Below, one piece after another: positions 18,884 to 27,084 of a stretch of 64,000 nucleotides of DNA (positions are counted from its first letter, which is position 1; each line of letters begins with the position of its first letter). Origin of the DNA: Primorskyibacter sedentarius (GTDB lineage: Bacteria; Pseudomonadota; Alphaproteobacteria; Rhodobacterales; Rhodobacteraceae); NCBI RefSeq assembly GCF_004342065.1, contig NZ_SLZU01000013.1:62001-126000 (forward strand). Reading direction: 5' to 3'. A program made the translations under genes and the position numbers. The notes beneath the pieces are model-generated. The model searched no databases. It was not told the origin of the DNA and worked only from the letters and a program-made list of their open reading frames with translations.

Positions 18884-19288
18884 TCAGACCCCGACTTCGG
18901 GCCCGTAGCACAGCATCGGTTTGTCGTCCTGCTGCGCCTCGTAAAGTGTGGTCGCTTCCGGATCGTTCTCAAAGATCGCGCGCAATCCGCCCGGCTCCTT
19001 GAAGAAGGACCAGCATTGCGGATCGGGCGTGTCATCGTAGACAAAGCAGATCTGGCCAGCCTCTTCGTACCAGAACCCGTCTTTGCACTGGCCATCCATG
19101 AACGACCATTGCACGCGACGATTGCCAAGATAGCGCTCTACGCCATAGGCCTCTCCGCCATAGGCGAAATAGAGGGTCTTGCCCTGAACGTAGCGTTCGA
19201 ATTCCAAGGCGGACATGGCCGATTGCGCGGACGCAAGCGCCGGGGCAAGGACCGTGACAAACAAGAAGCTCAGGACAAACCGTTTCAT
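18884..19288 (-). CDS. Secreted hypothetical protein
   Basis: A 134-residue protein with a clear signal peptide (MKRFVLSFLFVTVLAPALASAQ). The mature part is rich in Tyr, Trp and Phe and carries four cysteines (Cys at CKDGFWYEE, ICFVYDD, PQCWSFF, MLCYGPE) that probably form disulfides. The pattern LYFAYGGEAYGVERYLGNRRVQWSF...GFWYEE...ICFVYDD...CWSFF recurs in small periplasmic proteins of Rhodobacteraceae, as far as I recall, but has no known role. It converges on xseA. Confidence 0.75.
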   Translation of the reverse strand: MKRFVLSFLFVTVLAPALASAQSAMSALEFERYVQGKTLYFAYGGEAYGVERYLGNRRVQWSFMDGQCKDGFWYEEAGQICFVYDDTPDPQCWSFFKEPGGLRAIFENDPEATTLYEAQQDDKPMLCYGPEVGV

Positions 19289-19578
19289 GAGATCACACTG
19301 CCAGAACCGGCCGGGCAGGAAAAGCCCGAGCCTGTCACGTTTGGGTCAAATGGCAGCGGCCCGCCGATCCGGCCTGGCCCGAAAAATCGCCTGAGGCAGG
19401 CTTGAGATGGCCGTGCCGGGCGGCACATGGCCTGTTGCGGGCGGAGGGAAATGCCGGATGTCCGGATATGAGGGAAATTGTCGCGGAAAATAAGGCGTTC
19501 AACAGTGCGCGGCATCTTGCATCTGTGGGTTGAATGGGTGCAAGGGTGAGGCAGTTCCACATCAACTGGAGGCTCGCA

Positions 19579-20892
19579 ATGTTGCGCGCATTATCCCGGC
19601 CCGCCACCCGCATGATGGAGCGGTGGCTGCCTGATCCTTTCATTTTCGTACTGATCCTGACCCTCGTCGCGGCAGGCGCCGCGATGCTTTTCGAGGGGCA
19701 AAGCCCGAAGGCCGTTCTCGAAATGTGGGGCGGCGGTTTCTGGGCGCTTCTGACCTTTGCCATGCAGATGCTGCTGGTCCTCGTCACGGGGTTCATCCTC
19801 GCCTCTTCCCCGCCCGTGCGGGCGGCCTTGTCGAAAATCGCCGGGCTGGCGAAATCCCCCGGTTCGGCCATCGTGCTTGTCAGCGTCGTTTCACTGGCCG
19901 CGGCCTGGCTCAACTGGGGGTTCGGGCTGGTTGTCGGTGCCATTTTCGCCAAGGAGCTGGCCCGGCAGGTCAAGGTCGATTACCGGCTTCTGGTCGCCGC
20001 TGCCTATTCGGGCTTCATCATTTGGCATGGTGGCTTGTCCGGCTCAATTCCGCTGACAATCTCGACACCCGGCCATTTCGCCGAAGACCAGATCGGGCTG
20101 ATTTCCACCTCGCAGACGATCTTTGCCGGATGGAACCTCGCAATCGTCGCGGCCCTGTTCATCGCGATGCCGCTGGCGAACCGGATGATGATCCCCCCGG
20201 CAGAGGAAACCTATCTGATTGATCCTGCCATGCTTGACGACAGGATGCCTGCCGCCCCTTCGCCCGCCGAAATGACCCCGGCGGAGCGGCTTGAAAACAG
20301 CCGTATCCTGATGTGGCTGGTTGGCATTCCGGGCCTGATCTGGCTGGCATTGCACTTTGCAGGCGGGGGCGGGATCAACCTTAACGTCATCAACTTCCTG
20401 TTCCTGTCGCTTGGGATCACCTTTCACGGCACCGCCCGCAACCTTCTGGGCGCGCTGGATGAAGGTGTAAAAGGGGGTGCGGGCATCGTCATCCAGTTCC
20501 CGTTCTACGCGGGCATCATGGCGATCATGACCAGCTCCGGGCTTGCCGCCAGCATGTCGGCATGGTTCGCCTCCATCTCTACCGCGGAAACGCTGCCGTT
20601 CTGGAGCTTTATCTCGGCGGGGATCGTGAACATCTTCGTTCCCTCCGGCGGCGGTCAATGGGCGGTACAAGCCCCGGTCATGCTGCCGGCCGCAGAGGCG
20701 CTTGGTGCTGATATAAGCCGTGTGGCGATGGGCGTTGCTTGGGGCGATGCCTGGACCAATATGTTGCAGCCGTTCTGGGCGCTGCCGATGCTGGGGATTG
20801 CCGGGTTGAAGGCGCGTGACATCATGGGCTTCTGCGTGGTGCAGCTGCTGGTCTCCGGCATCCTGATCGGCGGGTTGCTCGTCCTGCTGTAA
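19579..20892 (+). CDS. Short-chain fatty acid transporter (AtoE family)
   Basis: A 437-residue membrane protein with 10-12 hydrophobic helices. Family marks: RMMERWLPDPFIFVLILTLVAAGAAM near the N-terminus, WLNWGFGLVVGAIFAKELAR, SGFIIWHGGLSGSIPLTISTPGHF, FPFYAGIMAIMTSSGLA, and VNIFVPSGGGQWAVQAPVMLPAAEALG. AtoE relatives carry short-chain fatty acids across the inner membrane. ATG 19579 has GGAGG upstream. The 290 bases upstream hold no other gene. It is followed by a GC-rich hairpin. Confidence 0.88.
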   Translation: MLRALSRPATRMMERWLPDPFIFVLILTLVAAGAAMLFEGQSPKAVLEMWGGGFWALLTFAMQMLLVLVTGFILASSPPVRAALSKIAGLAKSPGSAIVLVSVVSLAAAWLNWGFGLVVGAIFAKELARQVKVDYRLLVAAAYSGFIIWHGGLSGSIPLTISTPGHFAEDQIGLISTSQTIFAGWNLAIVAALFIAMPLANRMMIPPAEETYLIDPAMLDDRMPAAPSPAEMTPAERLENSRILMWLVGIPGLIWLALHFAGGGGINLNVINFLFLSLGITFHGTARNLLGALDEGVKGGAGIVIQFPFYAGIMAIMTSSGLAASMSAWFASISTAETLPFWSFISAGIVNIFVPSGGGQWAVQAPVMLPAAEALGADISRVAMGVAWGDAWTNMLQPFWALPMLGIAGLKARDIMGFCVVQLLVSGILIGGLLVLL

Positions 20893-20910
20893 ACGGTTCG
20901 ACCCGAAAGG

Positions 20911-20934
20911 CCGCATGCCCCACGGGGCGTGCGG
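20911..20934 (+). terminator. GC-rich hairpin after the AtoE-like gene
   Basis: CCGCATGCCCC (20911-20921) pairs with GGGGCGTGCGG (20924-20934) in 11 pairs including one T-G. It lies 19 bases after the stop. No T-run follows, so it may be a 3'-end stabiliser rather than a complete intrinsic terminator. Confidence 0.55.
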
Positions 20935-21151
20935 TCAGTCCACGCTTTGAGACAACAGGACGGGTGCATCGGCCGAGTGTCATGCAGCCGTCCGGCCCGG
21001 ATGAGGCCACATTTGGCATGCGTCCCTGTGGGCCCTTTCCGCCAAGCCACCCTGACCACCCACTGACCCGGTAGCGCGTCCCTTCATATCTCGCCTTGCG
21101 GAAGAGGGGCGCTGCGGTAGACTGGGCAAAAATAATGTGGTGAGCAGGTAA

Positions 21152-22300
21152 ATGTACGCAAATCGTAGAATGTTTCTTCTTGGGCTGGGCGCCTTTGGCC
21201 TCGCAGCATGCGGCAATGGTGGTGGCTATCGGGCCTCAAGCGCAGGATCGGGGGGGCTGCCCGCTGACCTGCGGCCAACGCCGAACGCGGCCTATGATGC
21301 TTGGGTGGCGGGTTTCCGCGCGCGCGCCATGTCGCAAGGCATATCGGCCTCGACGCTGGACGCGGGCTTTCGCGGGACGGGTTTTCTGCCCGGTGTCGTG
21401 ACGCGTGACCGCAATCAGACCGAGTCCACCCGCAGCCTTGAGGATTACCTTGCAATCGCCGCGTCGGACGAACGCGTGGCCAAGGGGCGGGCCGCCTTTT
21501 CCCGGCATCGCGCAACCCTCGCTGCGGTAGAGGCACGTTACGGCGTCGAAGCGCCGGTCGTGGCTGCCATCTGGGGGCTGGAAAGCTTCTACGGGGAGCG
21601 GCGCGGCGATGTGCCGGTGGTGTCGGCCACCTCTACGCTGGCCTTCGACGGGCGCCGGGGCGCGTTTTTCGAGAAACAGCTGGTGGCTGCGCTGAAAATC
21701 CTGCAATCGGGCGATGTCTCGGCCGCCAACCTCAAGGGGTCCTGGGCAGGCGCAATGGGGCATACCCAGTTCATCCCGACCTCTTACCAGGCCTTCGCGG
21801 TCGACTTCACCGGGGACGGGCGTCGTGACATCTGGTCCGAAGATCCGTCAGACTCGCTCGCCTCGACCGCAGCTTATCTCTCGCGAAACGGATGGACGCG
21901 TGGTGTCAGATGGGGCGGTGAAGTGGGCAACGGTGCCCCGGCAGGCCGGATCATCCAGCCGCAACCCGGCGGGCCGCAATTTGCAGTCACGTCGAATTTT
22001 AACGTGATCAAGCGCTACAACAACTCTGACAGCTATGCCATCGGTGTCGGGCATCTGGCAGATCGCATCGCTGGCGGCGGCCCGATCCGTGCGAGTTTCC
22101 CGCCCGACGAATTCGGCCTGACAAAGGACGCACGCGTCAGGCTGCAACAACGGCTGACTTCGCGCGGTTTCGACACAGGCGGGGCGGATGGCGTGCTGGG
22201 GTCCAACAGCCGCAAGGCGATTGCCGCCTATCAGGCCAGCATCGGCCTGCCTGCAACGGGCGATCCGTCGGTGGCGCTGCTGCAATCGCTTGGCGGCTGA
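21152..22300 (+). CDS. Lytic murein transglycosylase (MltB family) with peptidoglycan-binding domain
   Basis: A 382-residue protein that cleaves the glycan strands of peptidoglycan. The N-terminus MYANRRMFLLGLGAFGLAAC ends in a lipobox, so it is a lipoprotein. The SLT-2/MltB domain follows with YGVEAPVVAAIWGLESFYGERRGDVPVVSATSTLAFDGRR (the catalytic Glu lies in GLES) and GSWAGAMGHTQFIPTSYQAFAVDFTGDGRRDIW. The C-terminal 60 residues are a PG_binding_1 module (LQQRLTSRGFDTGGADGVLGSNSRKAIAAYQ). It is a single gene. Confidence 0.94.
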   Translation: MYANRRMFLLGLGAFGLAACGNGGGYRASSAGSGGLPADLRPTPNAAYDAWVAGFRARAMSQGISASTLDAGFRGTGFLPGVVTRDRNQTESTRSLEDYLAIAASDERVAKGRAAFSRHRATLAAVEARYGVEAPVVAAIWGLESFYGERRGDVPVVSATSTLAFDGRRGAFFEKQLVAALKILQSGDVSAANLKGSWAGAMGHTQFIPTSYQAFAVDFTGDGRRDIWSEDPSDSLASTAAYLSRNGWTRGVRWGGEVGNGAPAGRIIQPQPGGPQFAVTSNFNVIKRYNNSDSYAIGVGHLADRIAGGGPIRASFPPDEFGLTKDARVRLQQRLTSRGFDTGGADGVLGSNSRKAIAAYQASIGLPATGDPSVALLQSLGG

Positions 22301-22355
22301 CACAGCATCGCGCTGGCGGGGCGTGCCCAAAGGCGCGTCCCCGCTGAAGGGCAGA

Positions 22356-23351
22356 TCAGCAGTAGCGTTCCGGCCCGACCCATTGCGCCGTGGTGTAACG
22401 GTCGCCATGCGCCCATCCGACGGGGAGCGCATCTTCGATCCGGGTCAGCTCCGCATCTGACAGCTTCATATTGGCCCCGGCGACGAGTTCGCGCAGATGC
22501 GCCGGATTGCGTGTGCCGGGGATCGGGATCACCGAGGGCGATTTTGCAAGCAACCACGCGATGGCCAGAGCGGCAGCACTGGTTCCCGCTTCGGCTGCGA
22601 GCGTCCGAAGGGCCGCGCTTGCAGCGATATTCGCGGCATAATTGGGGGCGACGAAGCGCGGATTTCCGGCGAGGAAGGCCGAGGATGCGATCCGCTGCGG
22701 GGTTGGGGGACGATCAGTCAGAAGGGCCCGGCCCACTGGCGAAAAAGCCACCAGCGCTGTTCCCTGCCGTTCGCATTCCTGTACCAGCCCAAGCTCGGGC
22801 GCCCGCGTGGACAGCGAGTATTCCGACTGAACCGCCGCGATCGGATGGACCGCCACTGCCCGGCGTAAGGTGGAGGGCGCAACTTCGGAAAGGCCGACGG
22901 AGCGGGTCTTGCCCTTACGCACGAGCATGGCCAAAGTTTCTGCCACCTCTTCGATGGGGCGTGCAGCCTCGCGTCGGTGGACATAAAACAGATCAACGCA
23001 CTCCACTCCCAACCGCGACAGGCTTTTGTCCAGCTCTTCTTCAAGATGGGCGGGCGAATTGTCGAAATAGCGCTCTCCTGATGCGGGGTCGCGGGTGATG
23101 CCGGCCTTTGTCGCGATCACGAACGGGTTGTCGCCCCGCTGCGCGATATAGCTGCCGATGATCGATTCCGATTTGCCCATCCCGTAGACGTTGGACGTGT
23201 CGAGATGGTTGACCCCAAGCTCCACCGCCGTATCCAGCAGGGAATGCGCCTCTGCCTCGGTGGTTTCGCCATAAAACCCTGCAAAGGACATGGCCCCGAT
23301 GCCGATGGCAGAAACTTCCGGGCCATCACGCCCCAATTGCCGTGTCTGCAT
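22356..23351 (-). CDS. Aldo/keto reductase
   Basis: A 331-residue (alpha/beta)8-barrel NADPH oxidoreductase. The catalytic tetrad is visible: Asp in NHLDTSNVYGMGKSE (Asp and Tyr), Lys in VIATKAGI, and His in VDLFYVHRREA. The NADP-binding C-terminal block is IPIPGTRNPAHLRELV. Members of this AKR group reduce carbonyls or oxidise sugars. Its divergent neighbour is the membrane protein gene of the sugar-acid locus, and a dyad like that near the GntR gene lies between them, so it may be part of that pathway. The substrate is unknown. Confidence 0.9.
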   Translation of the reverse strand: MQTRQLGRDGPEVSAIGIGAMSFAGFYGETTEAEAHSLLDTAVELGVNHLDTSNVYGMGKSESIIGSYIAQRGDNPFVIATKAGITRDPASGERYFDNSPAHLEEELDKSLSRLGVECVDLFYVHRREAARPIEEVAETLAMLVRKGKTRSVGLSEVAPSTLRRAVAVHPIAAVQSEYSLSTRAPELGLVQECERQGTALVAFSPVGRALLTDRPPTPQRIASSAFLAGNPRFVAPNYAANIAASAALRTLAAEAGTSAAALAIAWLLAKSPSVIPIPGTRNPAHLRELVAGANMKLSDAELTRIEDALPVGWAHGDRYTTAQWVGPERYC

Positions 23352-23444
23352 TGTGATCCCCCACGATTAATTCTTGCCCGGTTGGGCGGAAAATTCTGCG
23401 GTTTCACTGTGCCAGACCCAACTGTACCTCTGGACAGTGCCTTT

Positions 23445-23460
23445 TACTGATATATTACTA
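23445..23460. promoter_or_regulatory. AT-rich dyad, probable operator
   Basis: TACTGATATATTACTA resembles TACTAATATATTAGCT at 25862-25877 upstream of the GntR and TRAP genes: the first four bases match, then ATATATTA matches after one change. It lies between the divergent aldo/keto reductase and membrane protein genes. The 306 bases from 23352 to 23657 hold no other gene that I can support. Confidence 0.45.
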
Positions 23461-23657
23461 TGTCAACAGCAGGACGGTATCAACAGACCTATGCCCGCGC
23501 ATCTTTTTGCGTGGCAGAGCTGGCCTTTGTCAGGCTCTGGGTCTGCTCGTGGATGCCGCAACAGCTACGGCCCAGAACGGAAAGCTCGACCTATGCGTTT
23601 GCCATCCCCACCGTGTTTGCAAAACGCTGTGTCTGGGCAGCCCGGTTGCGCGTCGTG

Positions 23658-25040
23658 ATGCGGTCGCGGTCTTTGCTGTCCGCTGCAATCGTCGCCGTAA
23701 TGGGGCTGGAGATCTGCGCCCGGATGACGGGGCTGGAGACGCTGCGCTGGCTGTCATGGGCGAGCCTGGGTGCGGTGATAATCCTGTCATTTCGCAGGCT
23801 GGGGATGCGCGAATATTACCTGCTGAGCACAAGCGCCCTGACCACCGCGCTCGCGCTTTTCTTCCCGCTTGGCAAGGACGGGATGATCCCCGGCGCTTTG
23901 GATCAGGCGAGTTTCCTGATGGCCTTCATCCTGCTTCTGGGCTTGCTGCACGAGGCTGCCGCGAGCTCTCCCTCCGTCAGCGAATTGGGTGCCTATCTTA
24001 CCCGCCAGCCCCCGCGGCGGCGCTACTACGCGCTGAATGGCGGCACCGCGATCATGTCGATCCTGTTCAATGTCGGCGTCGTCAGCTTTCTTGTCCCGTT
24101 GATACAGCGCGGCATTCGTCAGGCCGCGCCGGACGATCCGTTGAATCCCATCCGGGAGCGGCGGCAGCTGAGCGCTCTTCTGCGCGGATTTGCATGGAGT
24201 GTGATCTGGTCACCAACCGCGATTGCGCCGCTGGTGTTGATGGAGCTGATGCAAGGCGTCGACCGGTTGCGGTGGATCCTGATTGGCCTTGTGATCTTTT
24301 TCGGCGTGATGGCCTTGGGCGGGATCGAAGACCAGCTTCGCTACCGGCGGACGCGGGGGCGCCGCCCGATTGTGCCGCCGCCGTTTCCACGTCACGCCGC
24401 AGTGATGTTCCTGGCGGCCTGCGGCTGGCTGTTGGGAATGGCGGCGATTGTTGCCTGGGCCACGGGGGATACCATCGTTTTTGGTCTGATCGTGGCCTGT
24501 CCGGTGATGCTGGTGGGCTGGCTATGGGCGCAGAATGCAAAGGGAGACGCGTGGCCGGTTCTTCAGGACCGCCTTGGCGAGCTCTATCGCGATACCCTGC
24601 CAAAGGCCGCGCCCATCGCGGTGACGCTGGCCTGTTCAGGCTATATCGGGCGAATGCTGGCCGGGCTGATCCCGGCGCAGGCCTTGGGGCAGGCCCTGGG
24701 CATTGACGCCGTGCCTGACTACGTCCTCCTAGGGCTGCTGCCGTCTGTCATTGCATTGCTAAGCCTGTCGGCACTGAGCCCGATCATGATGGCGATTTTC
24801 TTCGGCAGCCTGTTCGGGGCCTTGCCCGTGATGCCTGCGGACCCCACGCTGATCGCCCTGTCGATTTCCTGCGGATGGGCCTTGGCAATGACGTTCTCTC
24901 CGTTTTCAACGGTCGTATTGCTGACCGGGCGGGTCAGCGGGCTTGCCCCCATCACCCTGACATGGCGCTGGAACCTGACCTTCAGCTTTCTGGCGGCCTT
25001 GTTGCTCTTGGGGGTCTTCCGCATCCTCACGCTTTTCTGA
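23658..25040 (+). CDS. Polytopic inner-membrane protein, possible ion-transporter-superfamily carrier
   Basis: About 460 residues with 11 or 12 hydrophobic helices in two similar halves. The half-repeat loops NGGTAIMSILFNVGVVSFLVPLI, FAWSVIWSPTAIAPLVLMELM and the later ISCGWALAMTFSPFSTVVLLTGRVSGL resemble the re-entrant loop regions of anion carriers of the ion-transporter/DASS type, which is only a resemblance. The start is uncertain: ATG 23658 is given, but the frame is open back to an ATG at 23460 that overlaps the AT-rich dyad and has no ribosome site. It converges on the GntR gene and may move a related acid. No family is assigned. Confidence 0.7.
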   Translation: MRSRSLLSAAIVAVMGLEICARMTGLETLRWLSWASLGAVIILSFRRLGMREYYLLSTSALTTALALFFPLGKDGMIPGALDQASFLMAFILLLGLLHEAAASSPSVSELGAYLTRQPPRRRYYALNGGTAIMSILFNVGVVSFLVPLIQRGIRQAAPDDPLNPIRERRQLSALLRGFAWSVIWSPTAIAPLVLMELMQGVDRLRWILIGLVIFFGVMALGGIEDQLRYRRTRGRRPIVPPPFPRHAAVMFLAACGWLLGMAAIVAWATGDTIVFGLIVACPVMLVGWLWAQNAKGDAWPVLQDRLGELYRDTLPKAAPIAVTLACSGYIGRMLAGLIPAQALGQALGIDAVPDYVLLGLLPSVIALLSLSALSPIMMAIFFGSLFGALPVMPADPTLIALSISCGWALAMTFSPFSTVVLLTGRVSGLAPITLTWRWNLTFSFLAALLLLGVFRILTLF

Positions 25041-25055
25041 CATGCGGCCGGCGCG

Positions 25056-25787
25056 TCAAAGCTGTTCCGAGGTGAAATAGTCGGGAAACTCTTTTTGGAG
25101 CACGGAAATTCGCAGGATGGTTCCGGTCAGGTGCTTGCGCATCTCACGCGCAGCAACGTCCGGGTCGCCGGTCTCGATGGCATCAAGTACGGCGCGGTGA
25201 CCGTCCAGAACACCGTTCATCTTGCCCGCTTTCGGCAGTTCAAGCCGCTGGCAGCGGGCGAGATGGCCCAGCCTGCCACCCAGATAAATATGTAGCCCGA
25301 TCATGCCCACACCTTCGAACAGCGCCCGGTGAAACGCCTTGTCGAGGTCACTGAACATGTCCGCCTGATCGGGGCTGTCGCGAAGAGCCTCCTGCATGTT
25401 CAGAAAGATCCGTGCGCGGTGGAGCGCGGCCGGGTCTGGGTGTTCGGCAAGCTGCCGGACAACCTCTGTCTCGATGGCGACCCGCAAGAATTGCGTTTCA
25501 TGAAGCTGTTTGACGTCGATCCGTGCCACGACCGTCCGGGATTGCGGAAATATCCGGACAAGCCCGTCTTGTTCGAGCTTCTGCATCGCTTCGCGAATAG
25601 GCGTCTGGCTAACGCTGTAATGGTCTGCCAGCTCGGTCCGGGAGAGGGTGACGTCCGGTTTCAGCTCCAGGTTCACGATCCGCTGGCGCAGGTTTTCATA
25701 GACGCGCTGCGCGGCCGACGCGCCGAGCGTGGTGCCGGTCGCCGAGGCGAATATTCCCTGTTCTGTTGGGCTGAGCGTCAGTTTCAT
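25056..25787 (-). CDS. GntR-family regulator (FadR subfamily, FCD domain)
   Basis: A 243-residue regulator. The winged helix-turn-helix lies at residues 28-90: RVYENLRQRIVNLELKPDVTLSRTELADHYSVSQTPIREAMQKLEQDGLVRIFPQSRTVV. The C-terminal FCD all-helical ligand domain (from about 100) keeps metal or ligand-binding residues in DLDKAFHRALFEG and GHRAVLDAIETGD. It is divergent from the TRAP transporter operon, with a perfect AT-rich palindrome between, so it probably represses the sugar-acid genes until an acid intermediate binds. It converges on the membrane protein gene. Confidence 0.92.
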   Translation of the reverse strand: MKLTLSPTEQGIFASATGTTLGASAAQRVYENLRQRIVNLELKPDVTLSRTELADHYSVSQTPIREAMQKLEQDGLVRIFPQSRTVVARIDVKQLHETQFLRVAIETEVVRQLAEHPDPAALHRARIFLNMQEALRDSPDQADMFSDLDKAFHRALFEGVGMIGLHIYLGGRLGHLARCQRLELPKAGKMNGVLDGHRAVLDAIETGDPDVAAREMRKHLTGTILRISVLQKEFPDYFTSEQL

Positions 25788-25861
25788 GCGCGCCTTCCTA
25801 TCGCCCTTCGATTGGTTTGTCCCGGCGTTCCTGAACGAATGATTTCTTGCCTAGCTTACCT

Positions 25862-25877
25862 TACTAATATATTAGCT
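25862..25877. promoter_or_regulatory. Palindromic operator candidate for the GntR regulator
   Basis: CTAATATATTAG (25864-25875) is a perfect 12-bp palindrome within TACTAATATATTAGCT, placed between the divergent GntR and dctP genes 67 bases before dctP. FadR-type regulators bind short palindromes of this size. The closest sequence in the window is at 23445-23460, in front of the other half of the locus. Confidence 0.55.
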
Positions 25878-25942
25878 GACTAGTCGTTTCTGCACAGCCT
25901 CCGATTTCGTGGCGTCGCAGCACGATAATAGGGAGGAAACCA

Positions 25943-26983
25943 ATGAAATCGTCAAAACTGAAGAAGGTAACCGGGGCTGTCACCCTGGCAGTGAGTCTTG
26001 CCGTTTCCGCAAGCGCGGCAATGGCCGCGGACCGTGTGCTGAAGATTCAGACCAGTTCCAATGCGAGCCACGCGTCGTTGGCCTATCTCAACGAGGAATG
26101 GGTTCCCAAGCTGGAAGCGATGACTGACGGCGCCTTGTCGGTGGAACTGCTGCCCGTTGATGCGGTCGTGCCGCGCCGCGAGACGGCAGAAGCCATCGGT
26201 GTGGGCATCCTGGACGGTGACCTGACATCGATCAATTATTTCGCGGGTATCGACCCGGCTTTTGCCCTGATGGGTGACCTCATTGCAGGCTACGATTCCG
26301 CTGACCAGATTCAGGCGTTTTGCGCACAGGGTGGCGGCAAGGAGATGCTGCAAAAGCTTTATGATACGCATTTTCCGGGCGTGCATGTCGTGGGCTGTGG
26401 TGCCTATGCGCGCGAGGCGTTTGTGTCCAAGGTGCCCGTCAACGGGGTGGCTGATTTGAAAGGGTTGAAGATCCGTTCGCCCGAAGGGCTGGCCGCGGAT
26501 GTCTTCAAGCGTGCCGGCGCTGCTCCGGTGTCCATGTCGGGCTCTGAAACCTACGGTGCGCTGGAAAAAGGCGTGATCGACGCGGCGGATAATTCCGCCT
26601 ACGCAAACAATGATGCCAATGGCATGCACAAGATCGCGCAATACCCGATCTTCCCGGGCATTCACTCGACCCCGATCCTGCAATTCACCGTTTCCGAAAT
26701 GGTCTGGGAGGAGCTCTCCGATGCCGAGAAAGTGGCGTTGGAGACATGGTACCTTGCTGCCTATAACGGTCTGCGGCAGTACTTTGACCGGCTCGACCGG
26801 CAACTGGTGGCGCGCGACAAGGCTGCGGGCGAGTTGACGATCATCGACTGGCCTCAGGCAGAACGCGACAAGCTGCGCGTCATTGCTCAGGAAGCGTGGA
26901 ACGACTTCGCGTCCCAGACCGATCTGGCCAAAGAGGTCTACGAAACCCACGTCGCTTTCATGAAGCAAGCGGGCCTGCTCTGA
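25943..26983 (+). CDS. dctP: TRAP transporter solute-binding protein (DctP family)
   Basis: A 346-residue periplasmic receptor. A signal peptide (KKVTGAVTLAVSLAVSASAAMA) is followed by the DctP fold with LKIQTSSNASHASLAYLNEEWVPKLEAMTDGALSVELLPVDAVVPRRETAEAIG and the ligand-binding region VNGVADLKGLKIRSPEG, with the conserved Arg (KIRSP) that salt-bridges a carboxylate. VSMSGSETYGALEKGVIDAADNS follows. It captures an organic acid, probably an aldonate or similar given the enzymes downstream. ATG 25943 has GGGAGGAA upstream. A hairpin separates it from the permease gene. Confidence 0.92.
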   Translation: MKSSKLKKVTGAVTLAVSLAVSASAAMAADRVLKIQTSSNASHASLAYLNEEWVPKLEAMTDGALSVELLPVDAVVPRRETAEAIGVGILDGDLTSINYFAGIDPAFALMGDLIAGYDSADQIQAFCAQGGGKEMLQKLYDTHFPGVHVVGCGAYAREAFVSKVPVNGVADLKGLKIRSPEGLAADVFKRAGAAPVSMSGSETYGALEKGVIDAADNSAYANNDANGMHKIAQYPIFPGIHSTPILQFTVSEMVWEELSDAEKVALETWYLAAYNGLRQYFDRLDRQLVARDKAAGELTIIDWPQAERDKLRVIAQEAWNDFASQTDLAKEVYETHVAFMKQAGLL

Positions 26984-27001
26984 GATCCGTCTAGAAAGGG
27001 G

Positions 27002-27036
27002 GATGCCCACCTCGCGTTCGGCGCGGGATGGGCATC
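27002..27036 (+). other. Intercistronic hairpin between dctP and the TRAP permease
   Basis: GATGCCCA (27002-27009) pairs perfectly with TGGGCATC (27029-27036), with six further inner pairs (CTCGCG with CGCGGG) and a TTCGG loop. There is no T-run. It begins 19 bases after dctP. Such hairpins protect the upstream messenger and allow much more binding protein than permease, as is usual for TRAP operons. It overlaps the first possible start of the permease frame, arguing for the later start at 27085. Confidence 0.6.
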
Positions 27037-27084
27037 ATGATGATCGGACCACCCCGGGAGGTGGGCAGCGGGGGGCTATCCGGC